DNA from: Paludibacteraceae bacterium
GTDB taxonomy: Bacteria; Bacteroidota; Bacteroidia; Bacteroidales; Paludibacteraceae
DNA: 39,645 nucleotides
NCBI GenBank assembly: GCA_017551025.1
Contig: JAFZNG010000033.1
Coordinates: forward strand, 1-39,645
Direction: 5' to 3'
The number at the start of each line of letters is the position of its first letter. Positions within the stretch are counted from its first letter, which is position 1. The translations under genes were made by a program, and so were the position numbers. Below the pieces are notes generated by a model. That model worked only from the letters and a program-made list of their open reading frames with translations, was not told the origin of the DNA and did not search any database. Positions 25,017 to 33,737 of the stretch are shown here, piece after piece.

Positions 25017-26394
25017 TTACCCAGCCTCCTACGAAGAAGGTAGATCCCTTGAACTCCTTCGGCAGGTCAAAACGTTCCTCCTTGGTCGGGAAATACTTGC
25101 TATACGTAGCGATTGCAGCAGCAGCCTTGCTTGCGGTAGAAGGATCTGCCTTAGCTTTCTCAAACATATCGCATGCTGCCCAGAATACCGTCTTATTCAG
25201 GATCTTATCCTTCGGCGTATTGCCCGGATAAGGTTTAGCCGTTGCGTAGCAGTTTCCGATCAGCATGTAGCAGCGTCCTTGACCCGGCTTCACTGCCAAC
25301 GACTGCTTGGCATAATCTACAGCCGTAGGATAACTCTTCGAAGCATAGTAGCACTGCGCGATCAGGTACAGATAATCTGCCTTGTCGTTAGCCGACGAAG
25401 TCTCGGTAAGCGCCTTCTTGAAGTTGGCAATAGCACCCTGATAGTCTTTCTTCTTCAGGCAGAGTTTAGCCTGACCGGCCGAACCCGAACCTACCGACTC
25501 TGCAGGACGCAGACGCTTCATCTGAGCAATAGCCTCCGTATATACCGGCGACTCCTCGCAGTCCATCTGGCGATACAGAGCAGCCAGACGACGGAGTACC
25601 GAGTAATCGTTTGCATTCTCCTGTACTACTTTGGCATACAGTTCATCCAGTTTCGAGCAATCGGCTACACCCGACTGAGCAAACTGCTGGTCAAACCAGT
25701 CCTTCTTCTGACCGGCCAACTCGCGGTTGGCATACGTCGTATCATCTACCAGGATAGCCAGACCTACCAATACGTTGTTGTAGTCCTCTACGAACAAGTC
25801 AGCCTTCTCCTGATTGGTCTTGTCGGCTGCGTAGTTCTCATACGACATGTTAAAGAGCATCTCCAATGCCGACAGGAACGGCGAAGCCTGGTCGTGCTTC
25901 ATAGCCTCGTGCAACCATGCATAAACGGTGTCGCGGCTATAGGCCTCGGTACCCTCGAAATAGGTCTTGTAGTCCACAGCCTTGGTCGAGAGGATATACG
26001 AGATCGGATAACGCTCGTCATCACCGAAATACTGCATACGCTTGTCGTACATCTCCATGATGAGGTTCGCGATACGGATTTTCTCCTGCTCGTTATCACC
26101 GGCTTGCTTGTACAGCGCCTCCAGGATACGTGCACCGTCGGTGTACAACTGACGCTGAATACCCGGACAAGAGGTGAATACAGTCATCCACTGCTCATAG
26201 GCTGTTTCATAGTCCTTGTTCTTCAGACTCTCGTGCTCGAGGGAGAGATAATCCTCGCACTCTTCTGCGGGAACAAGATAAGGATTAACGATTACCGGTT
26301 CTGCCGGTTCTTTCTGTTTCTTGGGCTTCTTAGCACAAGCCATGGCCGGTATGGCTGCACACAGCGCAATGGCCAAAAGAGTTTTCAGTTTCAT
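24994..26394 (-). CDS. TPR-repeat lipoprotein
   Basis: The 466-residue protein has a signal peptide ending AMAC, a likely lipobox (Cys20), then a Lys-rich linker and helical repeats across the chain. Clear TPR-like units include DYQGAIANFKKAL, SYPTAVDYAKQSL and GRCYMLIGNCYATA in the C-terminal half. It is probably a periplasmic scaffold attached to a membrane. Its position between an outer-membrane barrel and LptC suggests a role in envelope assembly, but that is inference. Confidence 0.8.
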   Translation of the reverse strand: MKLKTLLAIALCAAIPAMACAKKPKKQKEPAEPVIVNPYLVPAEECEDYLSLEHESLKNKDYETAYEQWMTVFTSCPGIQRQLYTDGARILEALYKQAGDNEQEKIRIANLIMEMYDKRMQYFGDDERYPISYILSTKAVDYKTYFEGTEAYSRDTVYAWLHEAMKHDQASPFLSALEMLFNMSYENYAADKTNQEKADLFVEDYNNVLVGLAILVDDTTYANRELAGQKKDWFDQQFAQSGVADCSKLDELYAKVVQENANDYSVLRRLAALYRQMDCEESPVYTEAIAQMKRLRPAESVGSGSAGQAKLCLKKKDYQGAIANFKKALTETSSANDKADYLYLIAQCYYASKSYPTAVDYAKQSLAVKPGQGRCYMLIGNCYATAKPYPGNTPKDKILNKTVFWAACDMFEKAKADPSTASKAAAAIATYSKYFPTKEERFDLPKEFKGSTFFVGGWVNVTTRIR

Positions 26395-26438
26395 AATAAT
26401 TTGATTTATTGATTGTTTTAAAATATTTTCTTTTTCTT

Positions 26439-26462
26439 GGCTCCGGAGTCTGCTCCGGTTTT
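26439..26462. repeat. CCGGAG hairpin element, copy 2
   Basis: CCGGAG (26443-26448) and CTCCGG (26453-26458) form a 6-base stem with a 4-base loop, followed by TTTT on the plus strand. It matches 4970-4993 except in two loop bases. As with copy 1, it lies in the leader of a leftward gene. Confidence 0.7.
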
Positions 26463-26493
26463 AATTTTAGATTCTTCAAATACCGTGCCAAAC

Positions 26494-27723
26494 TTATAAT
26501 TTACGTTTGAAGAACCAGTTCTCGGCAATCGATGCATTGATCGTCAGTCGTAGCGAGTTATCCACCAGTCCGGCAGCTTGATTACCACGGTGCTGGTATT
26601 CCAAGGTGGTGTTGAGAATCGTTCCGGCATTCCTTAGCGGGAAGCCCACACCGATACTGGCCGTATAGGCTTTGGCCTGTATAGTACGCAAATACTCATC
26701 CGCAACGCTCAGTCCGCAACGCCACATAACGCGATCCACGTATCGGCGTCCCTGCGGATTATGACGATACTCTACGCCAAAAGCATACTTGTTTCTATCT
26801 TGCAGTCCACTGGCCGCACCGGTATCGTAATAATAGAGCGCGGATGCCATACACTGACGCTGGAAGTCAAGCCCTACAGTAAGACGGTTGGCCCAGGTAT
26901 AACTCAAACCCGCACCATACATCATCGGTGTCTCAAAACCACCCTTGCTGGTAAATACCGAATCGTCGGTAGAAGTCTCCACAGCATAGTATTCGCTGTT
27001 CAGCTTCATCTTGTTCTCGAAAATACCACCTACCGTGAAGCTATGCTCATCAAAGGTATGAAACAGTTGCAGACCATAGCGCAGACGCACCGAACTGACG
27101 CTCAGTATCTCGTCCTGGAGTGTCGAATGTAGCCCCGACTCAGTAAACGTCAAGGTACGTGCACGTTGTACATCGCCGAACATATAGTATACATTCGCAC
27201 CAAGTGCTACCCAGTCGCAGATATTAAAGCCGAGTCCGGCATATACCTGACTGATACCACCTTCACCCAAATAGGACTTGGTATAGTGATAATCCGAGTT
27301 GATCGAATCGCTGATGGCGATATCGTATCCTACAGAACTGTACGGGAGTACTCCGGCCGAGAAAGCGATATAGCGCTTGTAGATCGGGAATTGCAGCGCA
27401 ATATATTCCAGGTTTCCGTTGGCCTTGTTGCGCATGCCGCTTGCATCCGAGTAGCGCGACCACATAGCCGAAGCGGCGATGTCAAACATAAACGTCAAGC
27501 TATCGCATGCCGTATACGATGCCGGTTGTGCCGAGCAAATCACTTTGTTGTTGCGCATACCAATGCCAAGACCACCCATAGCCCTATAAGCAATCGGTAC
27601 ATTGTCATTCAAGTCACCGTACGCATAGCGTGAAAACGGCGACGAAGTCTGGTTTTGCGCAGTTGCCATGACGCTACATACCAACGCCCATGCAATGAGA
27701 ATATTTCTATACGTTTTTATCAT
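26494..27723 (-). CDS. Outer-membrane beta-barrel protein (putative transporter)
   Basis: The 409-residue protein has a signal peptide (about residues 1-22, cleavage near MATAQ) and then alternating aromatic and polar strands with many Gly and Tyr, typical of a beta barrel: for example YVAFSAGVLPYSSVGY-like and GLGFNICDWVALGANVYYMFG. The start of the mature part, SSPFSRYAYGDLN, is common in Bacteroidota barrel proteins related to OmpP1/FadL. The C-terminus ends in a final amphipathic strand (NASIAENWFFKRKL). The substrate is unknown. Confidence 0.75.
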   Translation of the reverse strand: MIKTYRNILIAWALVCSVMATAQNQTSSPFSRYAYGDLNDNVPIAYRAMGGLGIGMRNNKVICSAQPASYTACDSLTFMFDIAASAMWSRYSDASGMRNKANGNLEYIALQFPIYKRYIAFSAGVLPYSSVGYDIAISDSINSDYHYTKSYLGEGGISQVYAGLGFNICDWVALGANVYYMFGDVQRARTLTFTESGLHSTLQDEILSVSSVRLRYGLQLFHTFDEHSFTVGGIFENKMKLNSEYYAVETSTDDSVFTSKGGFETPMMYGAGLSYTWANRLTVGLDFQRQCMASALYYYDTGAASGLQDRNKYAFGVEYRHNPQGRRYVDRVMWRCGLSVADEYLRTIQAKAYTASIGVGFPLRNAGTILNTTLEYQHRGNQAAGLVDNSLRLTINASIAENWFFKRKL

Positions 27724-27728
27724 TATCT

Positions 27729-27771
27729 GTCTTTAATCTTTCAGTCCGTAGGACGGTCTTTATTCTTTCAG
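27729..27771 (-). repeat. 16-base direct repeat with hairpin at the end of coaX
   Basis: GTCTTTAATCTTTCAG (27729-27744) and GTCTTTATTCTTTCAG (27756-27771) differ at one base and flank GTCCGTAGGAC, which can form a GTCC/GGAC hairpin. The second copy holds the stop codon of coaX. Confidence 0.75.
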
Positions 27772-28524
27772 CGAAGCGTTCTTATTATATTCCAATATTT
27801 CATTCAGTCCGATTAGTACCAGGTACTTCTCATAATGAATCGTACGTTTCTCGCGTTTCGAATCGCGTACATTCCTTAGGATATAGTCCGCATGGCCACC
27901 GGTCAGATAGGTCTCGAAATGCGGTACGCGAATGCTGAGTGTGCGCATATAGCCCTTCACTTCGTAGGCTACACCGCGGATTACACCGGCTGCTATCGCA
28001 TCGCGAGTGTTCGTGCCGAAGAGCGGAAGCAGCTCATTCTCATCCACTTCCACCATCGGAAGTTTCTTAGTCATACGCTGCAGCATCGTAAAGCGCATCT
28101 TCAGTCCGGGAGCGATATTTCCCCCCTTATATTCACCTGCCTCGGACACGAAGTCGTACGTCACAGCCGAACCGGCATCAATGATCAGCAGATTCTCATT
28201 CGGACACAGAGCTTTCGCGCCTACTGCGGCTGCCAATCGATCCTGACCAAGCGTCTCGGGAGTATCATAGCAGTTGGTGATCGGTACAGGTGTCTGATGG
28301 TCAAACAGGATAAACCAACGACTCAATCGATGCAGTGTATTGACGATTGCCGGTTCGATATTGATCACCGACGAGATAATCGAATCCGAGATAGGATACA
28401 GCGCAAACAGCTTTTCCACGTCTGCGGAAGAGAACGAGCGATAGATGAAGTGATGCGTGATGCGTCCTTCTTCTACTAGTGCCACCTTCGTGCGACTATT
28501 CCCTTGATCAATACACAAATTCAT
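27760..28524 (-). CDS. coaX: Type III pantothenate kinase
   Basis: The 254-residue protein has the ASKHA phosphate motif DQGNSRTK (residues 6-13), GQDRLAAAVGA in the middle, the second phosphate motif IIDAGSAVTYD, and GGNIAPGL. It phosphorylates pantothenate in the first step of coenzyme A synthesis. The size is normal. The 30-base gap to the upstream acyl-CoA synthetase gene is filled by GTGTAG repeats. The last codons and stop lie within one copy of a 16-base repeat. Confidence 0.92.
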   Translation of the reverse strand: MNLCIDQGNSRTKVALVEEGRITHHFIYRSFSSADVEKLFALYPISDSIISSVINIEPAIVNTLHRLSRWFILFDHQTPVPITNCYDTPETLGQDRLAAAVGAKALCPNENLLIIDAGSAVTYDFVSEAGEYKGGNIAPGLKMRFTMLQRMTKKLPMVEVDENELLPLFGTNTRDAIAAGVIRGVAYEVKGYMRTLSIRVPHFETYLTGGHADYILRNVRDSKREKRTIHYEKYLVLIGLNEILEYNKNASLKE

Positions 28525-28554
28525 ACACTCTACACTCTACACCCTACACCACAA
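28525..28554 (-). repeat. GTGTAG tandem repeat filling the gap between fadD-like gene and coaX
   Basis: In the minus-strand sense the gap reads GTGTAGGGTGTAGAGTGTAG plus AGTGT. The TAG stop of the acyl-CoA synthetase is itself in a GTGTAG unit. Confidence 0.8.
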
Positions 28555-30231
28555 CTACACCATACTCGTGTATAAGAAGCGCTTAATGGATTTCTTCGGC
28601 GTCTTCTCAAACTCGTGCGGATAGAGCTTCACGATCGAGATCTGCTCGTACGATGCCAGTTCCGAGTTCACCTGCTTACGTGCATCTTCCATATACGTAT
28701 CCAGTTGTTCGCGTGTCATACCACTGGCGTCCACCTCGTTATAGTCCGGACATACCAATGCTACCAGACGGTTATCGTCCTGTTGCAGCACCAGCGACTC
28801 CAGCACAAACGGCATGTTATTGATCTTAGCCTCGATCTCCTCCGGATAGATATTCTGTCCGCTCGGACCCAGCAGCATCGTCTTGCAACGGCCCTTGATA
28901 TACAGGAATCCATCCTCGTCAATCAAGCCCAAGTCACCCGTACGCAACCATCCGTCCGGTGTAAAGCTTTCCTTTGTAGCCTGTGGATTCTTGTAATATC
29001 CGGTCATCGTATTCTCGCCACGCGTCACAATCTCACCGATACCTTCTTCATTCGGGTTTAGAATCTTCACCTCCATGATACCCTCCAGAGGCTTACCGCA
29101 CGAGTAGAGTTTACTACCCCGGTCATACGGCGTGAAACTGATCAGCGGAGCACATTCCGTCATACCGTAACCTACCGACATGGGGAACTTAATACGGCGT
29201 AGGAAGGCTTCTACCTCCGGGTTCAGCGGTGCACCACCAATAATCATCTGGCTGAACTCACCTCCAAAGGCCTGTACCAGTTGTTCGCGTATCTTACCGC
29301 ATACTACCTCATCCAGCAGAGGCACTTTCAGCACCCAACTTACAGGTGGTTTCTGGATCTGCGGCACAATCATCTTCTTGTAAATCTTCTCCAGTATCAG
29401 CGGCACGGATAGAATCACTGTAGGCTTGATCTCCGCAAAGGCTTGTAGCAAAATCTTTGGCGAAGGAGTACGACCAATCAGGTACGTATGTCCTCCGGCA
29501 GCCAAGCATGCCAGAAAGTCGAATGCACATCCGTAGGCGTGGGCCAGAGGCAGGAAGGTCACGTGACGCGCACCGCGATAGACCAGGTTGTTGTCCATCG
29601 CATAGCGGATATTTCCTGCCAGTCCGTTCAGCGGCATGATGACGCCCTTCGAGAATCCGGTGGTTCCGCTCGTATAGTTGATCGAACCAATCTTATCGTT
29701 GCCTCGCTCATCGAAGTGCACATCCTTAGCCCAATAGCCTTCCGGGTGTTTCTTCTTGAACAACTCAGCGATTGCATCATAGTTGATTTTCTTCGGATCC
29801 AAGGCCAAGGTAATAGGATGCCAGTCGTTCAAGCTTACCGTGGCTAATACCTTAGGAATCTGGTCCAAGTCGATGCCTTCCCAATTGATATCGCTGATAA
29901 ATAGCAGCTTTGCTCCCGAGTGATTGATAATATGTATCGCATCGTTTGCACGGAAGTCTTGCAGGATGGGCACGATGATGGCGCCATAGGTCACGGCTGC
30001 CAGATACACGGCAATCCAGTTGCTGTTGTTCTTACCCATCACGGCAATCTTGTCGTCCTTCTTGATCTTGCACTCTTTGAAAAGAATATGCAACTTCTCA
30101 ATATTGATAGCCAGTTGGCCGTAGGTCAAGGTAACGTTGGTTCCGTAGTCCGATACAGCCGGTTGATCCCAGTTCTCGCGGAACGAACGCTCATAGATCT
30201 TGACGAAATTATATTTCTCTTCTGTCATCAT
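28555..30231 (-). CDS. AMP-forming long-chain acyl-CoA synthetase
   Basis: The 558-residue protein has the AMP-binding signature YTSGTTGFSKGV (residues 186-197), GYGMTECAPL, and GWLRTGDLG in the hinge region, followed by KTMLLGPSGQNIYPEEIE. It activates a fatty acid (or another carboxylate) with ATP and CoA. This shorter, membrane-associated type is common in Bacteroidota. It is transcribed between a small membrane protein and coaX; since CoaX supports CoA supply, the neighbours are compatible, but the grouping may be chance. The substrate chain length is not shown by the sequence. Confidence 0.85.
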   Translation of the reverse strand: MMTEEKYNFVKIYERSFRENWDQPAVSDYGTNVTLTYGQLAINIEKLHILFKECKIKKDDKIAVMGKNNSNWIAVYLAAVTYGAIIVPILQDFRANDAIHIINHSGAKLLFISDINWEGIDLDQIPKVLATVSLNDWHPITLALDPKKINYDAIAELFKKKHPEGYWAKDVHFDERGNDKIGSINYTSGTTGFSKGVIMPLNGLAGNIRYAMDNNLVYRGARHVTFLPLAHAYGCAFDFLACLAAGGHTYLIGRTPSPKILLQAFAEIKPTVILSVPLILEKIYKKMIVPQIQKPPVSWVLKVPLLDEVVCGKIREQLVQAFGGEFSQMIIGGAPLNPEVEAFLRRIKFPMSVGYGMTECAPLISFTPYDRGSKLYSCGKPLEGIMEVKILNPNEEGIGEIVTRGENTMTGYYKNPQATKESFTPDGWLRTGDLGLIDEDGFLYIKGRCKTMLLGPSGQNIYPEEIEAKINNMPFVLESLVLQQDDNRLVALVCPDYNEVDASGMTREQLDTYMEDARKQVNSELASYEQISIVKLYPHEFEKTPKKSIKRFLYTSMV

Positions 30232-30264
30232 AACGATTTAACAGTTTAATGGTTTTCTTTCTGT

Positions 30265-30654
30265 TTAGTGTTGTGCTTTCGGCGCCGAATAAATCGAATC
30301 CACAATAAATTGGCTATTTCCGCGCCAAGGCAAGGTACCTAGGTAGCGATGCCAGTGCAGCTTCACATTGGTATTCGAGATCTCCATCAGTTGCTCAGCT
30401 ACGCGCTCGTCATCGACCGAGAACTTAAACTCGTTCGACTGCACCGCACCTTGCGACGGTTTCGACTTCAATCCCGTCTGTATCATCTTTCCCTCGTAGG
30501 TCTTAAAGATAAATCCCTCTTTTTGGAAGTAGTTGATATCACCCTCGTTTACACCTTCCGAATATACAAAGCCGAACTTAAAGAACAGGAACAATGCCAA
30601 TACAAGTACCACCGATACGCTGGTCCAAGTAATCACTTTCGCTTTCTTTTCCAT
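30265..30654 (-). CDS. Small single-pass membrane protein, unknown function
   Basis: The start ATG at 30654 gives 129 residues; a TTG three codons upstream would overlap the previous gene. One membrane segment (about residues 8-27) is followed by a small domain with GDINYFQKEGFIFKTYEG, FKFSVDDERVAEQL and a final KLHWHRYLG strand region. I recall relatives in Bacteroidales that carry the database name 6-phosphogluconate dehydrogenase, but no such domain is visible and the name should not be used. It follows the ddh gene by one base. Confidence 0.7.
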   Translation of the reverse strand: MEKKAKVITWTSVSVVLVLALFLFFKFGFVYSEGVNEGDINYFQKEGFIFKTYEGKMIQTGLKSKPSQGAVQSNEFKFSVDDERVAEQLMEISNTNVKLHWHRYLGTLPWRGNSQFIVDSIYSAPKAQH

Positions 30655-30655
30655 A

Positions 30656-31513
30656 TCATACAATCGATTTAATCAGTTCTTCTGTTTCTCCCGGCAGCAT
30701 ATCTATCGGACGCAATTCAATCATTGTCTTGGCGCCATACTCGCCACGCGCTTTCATGCGAACTGCAGCACGCGCACAGCTGACCATTACTTGTCCGGTC
30801 AGTGCCGGATTATTGATCGTCATATTAAACTCAAAACGCTGATTATGCGTCTCTCCGCTCACGCCGCTACGCTCCAGATGAACACCATGCGCTACGTTGT
30901 TCAACGCATCCACGCTCTCTACCGCGATGACGTGCGTCTCGTCATGCGCAAAATAGTCATCCTTCAGCAGCTTGGCTTCTACGGTCTTGAAGTCCGCTCC
31001 GTCTTCCAGTTCGATATACACCATACGACGATGCACGCCGGTTCCCAACGGAATCGTCATACTCAGCGCATTCTTCACGCCCTCAATAGCCTTAGCCGCT
31101 ACCGAATGGCCCATAGAGCGTCCGGGACCGAAATTGGTGTAGGTGATGCCCTTCGGTGCCATAGCAAGCAGTAGCGCACGTACCATAGAATCCGTACCCG
31201 GATCCCATCCGGCCGAGATAATGCTAACCGTTTGATTAGCCTTCGTCAGCGGCGTCAACTGTTCGCGCAGACCATATATCTGTCCGTGGATATCGAAACT
31301 ATCTACGGTGCAAATACCCTTTGCTGCCATGATAGCTGCAAACTTAGGTACTTCGCGTGTTGGTGTACATAGTAATACTGCATCAGCAGCGATGCATTCT
31401 AGACAATCATCGTGGTGATATATACCAGCCAACTCCATATCCGGAGCGGCATGGATGGCCTGTTCGGCAGCCTTGCCGATATTGCCGTATCCAAGAATTG
31501 CTACTCGTATCAT
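30656..31513 (-). CDS. ddh: meso-Diaminopimelate D-dehydrogenase
   Basis: The 285-residue protein has the NADP(H) motif GYGNIG (residues 8-13), GWDPGTDSMVRALL, FGPGRSMGHSVAAK and TNFGPG segments typical of the family. It makes meso-diaminopimelate for peptidoglycan and lysine in one step from tetrahydrodipicolinate. It is the first gene of the long leftward run and has a strong promoter at 31537-31567. Confidence 0.9.
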   Translation of the reverse strand: MIRVAILGYGNIGKAAEQAIHAAPDMELAGIYHHDDCLECIAADAVLLCTPTREVPKFAAIMAAKGICTVDSFDIHGQIYGLREQLTPLTKANQTVSIISAGWDPGTDSMVRALLLAMAPKGITYTNFGPGRSMGHSVAAKAIEGVKNALSMTIPLGTGVHRRMVYIELEDGADFKTVEAKLLKDDYFAHDETHVIAVESVDALNNVAHGVHLERSGVSGETHNQRFEFNMTINNPALTGQVMVSCARAAVRMKARGEYGAKTMIELRPIDMLPGETEELIKSIV

Positions 31514-31536
31514 AGTGTTCTAAATCAAATCGCGTG

Positions 31537-31567
31537 CAAAGATACAACTTTTTTTTGACATACGCAA
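31537..31567 (-). promoter_or_regulatory. Promoter of the ddh-led operon
   Basis: On the minus strand TTG (31567-31565) and TATCTTTG (31544-31537) are 20 bases apart, with the spacer CGTATGTCAAAAAAAAGTTG. The distal box begins eight bases after the end of the T tract of the folD terminator. Confidence 0.85.
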
Positions 31568-31574
31568 GAGAAAA

Positions 31575-31598
31575 CAAAAAAAAGAGCCCATAGGGCTC
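31575..31598 (-). terminator. Intrinsic terminator after folD
   Basis: On the minus strand GAGCCC and GGGCTC pair around the loop TAT, followed by a run of eight T bases. It ends the hut operon and is directly followed by the ddh promoter. Confidence 0.88.
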
Positions 31599-31639
31599 AT
31601 TTTTCTAATGCTATTGATTGCTATACAATATTCGCCAAC

Positions 31640-32509
31640 CTAAGCCCTAAGGCGTAGGAAACAGTCAATCGTGTTCTCTATGAGAGAGCAGATGGTCAGT
31701 GGTCCTACTCCCCCAGGGACGGGGGTGATCATGCGGCATTTTGGAGCTACGTTCTCATAGTCCACATCGCCGCACAGTTTGCCTGTTTCGGAATCGTAGT
31801 TGATGCCGACATCGACGACTACAGCACCTTCAGAGACCATATCGGCTGTGATAAATTTAGGTTGTCCGATAGCCGAGACAATGATATCTGCGCGGCGCAG
31901 GATAGCCGGGAGATCACGGGTATGACTGTGCGCAACGGTGACGGTGGCATTGGCATTCATCAGCAGTTTGCTTACCGGAAGGCCGACGATATTACTTCTG
32001 CCGACAACTATTGTATTCTTTCCATCAAGTTCGATTCCCGCTGCTTCGAGAATACGCATAGCGCTACGCGGTGTACAAGGTACGTTGAAACGGCTGTAGT
32101 CGCTGCGTTTGTTTTTCCAAAGTTGTGCCACGTTGGTATCCGTCACTCCATCAACGTCTTTTTCGGGACTGAGTGTAGCCACCACTTTCGCTTGCGAGAT
32201 ATGTTTTGGTAGCGGCATCTGAATAAGGATTCCGTCCACAGAAGAATCCTCGTTGAGGGCCTGAATTTGCGCCAATACTTCCTTTTCCGAACTATCGGCA
32301 CTCATGCGGATAACGCGGCAATCCATGCCGACCAGCGCAGCGTTCTTCTCGCACGACGCCACATATCGTTGGCTACCATAATCATCGCCTACAAGTAGCA
32401 CGCTCATGCACGGCACACGGCCGTATTCGTGCTGCAAAGCGATCATTCTTTCGCGAAGCAAAGCCTTCACTTCCTCCGCGTGTTTCTTACCGTCAAATGA
32501 GTTTTCCAT
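31640..32509 (-). CDS. folD: Bifunctional methylenetetrahydrofolate dehydrogenase/cyclohydrolase
   Basis: The 289-residue protein has the catalytic Tyr and Lys in YGSQRYVASCEKNA, GILIQMPLP, the cofactor loop GRSNIVGLPVSKLL and TPVPGGVGPLT near the end. It interconverts 5,10-methylene-, 5,10-methenyl- and 10-formyl-tetrahydrofolate. Its start lies 17 bases inside hutI, so the two are translationally linked. The neighbour FtcD releases 5,10-methenyl-tetrahydrofolate from histidine breakdown, which is the direct substrate of FolD; this fits cotranscription. Confidence 0.92.
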   Translation of the reverse strand: MENSFDGKKHAEEVKALLRERMIALQHEYGRVPCMSVLLVGDDYGSQRYVASCEKNAALVGMDCRVIRMSADSSEKEVLAQIQALNEDSSVDGILIQMPLPKHISQAKVVATLSPEKDVDGVTDTNVAQLWKNKRSDYSRFNVPCTPRSAMRILEAAGIELDGKNTIVVGRSNIVGLPVSKLLMNANATVTVAHSHTRDLPAILRRADIIVSAIGQPKFITADMVSEGAVVVDVGINYDSETGKLCGDVDYENVAPKCRMITPVPGGVGPLTICSLIENTIDCFLRLRA

Positions 32510-33737
32510 TCAGTATAACATTTTTGATAAACGGTGTCTGATACATATAGGGGATCAGCGTCAACGCACTTTGTGCGTGAGACGGACAAAGGGGCTTCGT
32601 CAAAATCAGGTTGGCACGTTTGCCGACAGTGATGGATCCCACCTCATCGCTCACCCCCATCGCATAGGCCGAATTGAGTGTAACGGCATTGAGGGCTTGG
32701 ACGGTAGTGAGTCGCATTCGGATGCAACCCATCGCCATGACGAACCGCATATCGCCACTGGGCGATGATCCGGGGTTATAGTCGCTGGCAAGCGCTATAC
32801 CGAGTCCCGCCTCGATAAAATCTTTTGCGCGTCCGTATGGCAGTCCAAGGAAGAAGGACGAACCGGGTAACATCGTCGGCATCGTCATTGTTCCTCGCAG
32901 TGCTTCTATCTCGGCATCCGTCGTTTTCTCCAGATGGTCTACACTGAGTGCCTCGTGCTTCACGCCGATCTGCACACCTCCGCTCACCGCTAGTTCGTTA
33001 GCATGGATTTTGGGTCGCATACCGTACTTTTCTCCGGCTTTGAGAATCCGATCGGTATCTTCGACTGTGAAGAATCCTTCATCGCAGAACACATCCACAA
33101 AATCGGCCAGATGTTCTTGTACCACTTGGGGAATCATCTCTTCTGCCACAAGCCGTACATATTCATCGTGATCATAACCTCGACCAATCGCATGCGCACC
33201 TAAGAAGGTACTGCGCACGAGTGCAGGTGTATGCTCGCGTATGCGTTTGATGACGCGAAGCATCTTGAGTTCATCTTCGGTATTCAGTCCGTATCCGCTC
33301 TTGATCTCAATAGCTCCTGTGCCCTTGGCGATCATCTCATTGACGCGCGCCATCGATTGCTCAAACAACTCTTCGTCGCTCGCTTCATGGAGTCGATCAG
33401 CTGAGTTGAGGATACCCCCTCCGCGACGTGCTATCTCTTCGTAACTCAGTCCGTTAATCTTATCGAGGAATTCCCCTTCGCGCGAGCCAACATAGACAAC
33501 ATGCGTGTGTGAATCGCAGAAACAGGGCATCAGCAGCCCCCTTTCCGCATCGATGTACGCATCGGCATCGGTTGGCATGGTGCCCATTTCGCCAAAGTCA
33601 GCAATCCGGTCGTCCTCCATAAGCAACCATGCATCATGGAGGATACCGGTCTCATTCATCTCCAGTCCCTGTTTCCTCAACACACCCGCAGGGACAATGC
33701 CGACAATCTCGCGGATATTTTTAATACAAGTCTTCAC
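32493..33737 (-). CDS. hutI: Imidazolonepropionase
   Basis: The 414-residue amidohydrolase has the HxH metal site in DSHTHVVYVGSRE (His77, His79), LGAHAIGRG and KIHANELA further on. It opens the imidazolone ring to formiminoglutamate. The start is a GTG at 33737, inside hutH by 17 bases, giving the family-typical beginning. The next ATG is 26 codons downstream and would cut into the N-terminal domain. Confidence 0.92.
   Translation of the reverse strand: MKTCIKNIREIVGIVPAGVLRKQGLEMNETGILHDAWLLMEDDRIADFGEMGTMPTDADAYIDAERGLLMPCFCDSHTHVVYVGSREGEFLDKINGLSYEEIARRGGGILNSADRLHEASDEELFEQSMARVNEMIAKGTGAIEIKSGYGLNTEDELKMLRVIKRIREHTPALVRSTFLGAHAIGRGYDHDEYVRLVAEEMIPQVVQEHLADFVDVFCDEGFFTVEDTDRILKAGEKYGMRPKIHANELAVSGGVQIGVKHEALSVDHLEKTTDAEIEALRGTMTMPTMLPGSSFFLGLPYGRAKDFIEAGLGIALASDYNPGSSPSGDMRFVMAMGCIRMRLTTVQALNAVTLNSAYAMGVSDEVGSITVGKRANLILTKPLCPSHAQSALTLIPYMYQTPFIKNVILNGKLI

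Noticed and set aside
24868-26412. Long rightward open frame (514 codons) opposite lptC and the TPR gene
   Set aside because: It has no recognisable domain and low-complexity Arg/Leu/Ile content, while both opposite-strand genes have clear signal sequences and family motifs. It is a shadow frame.
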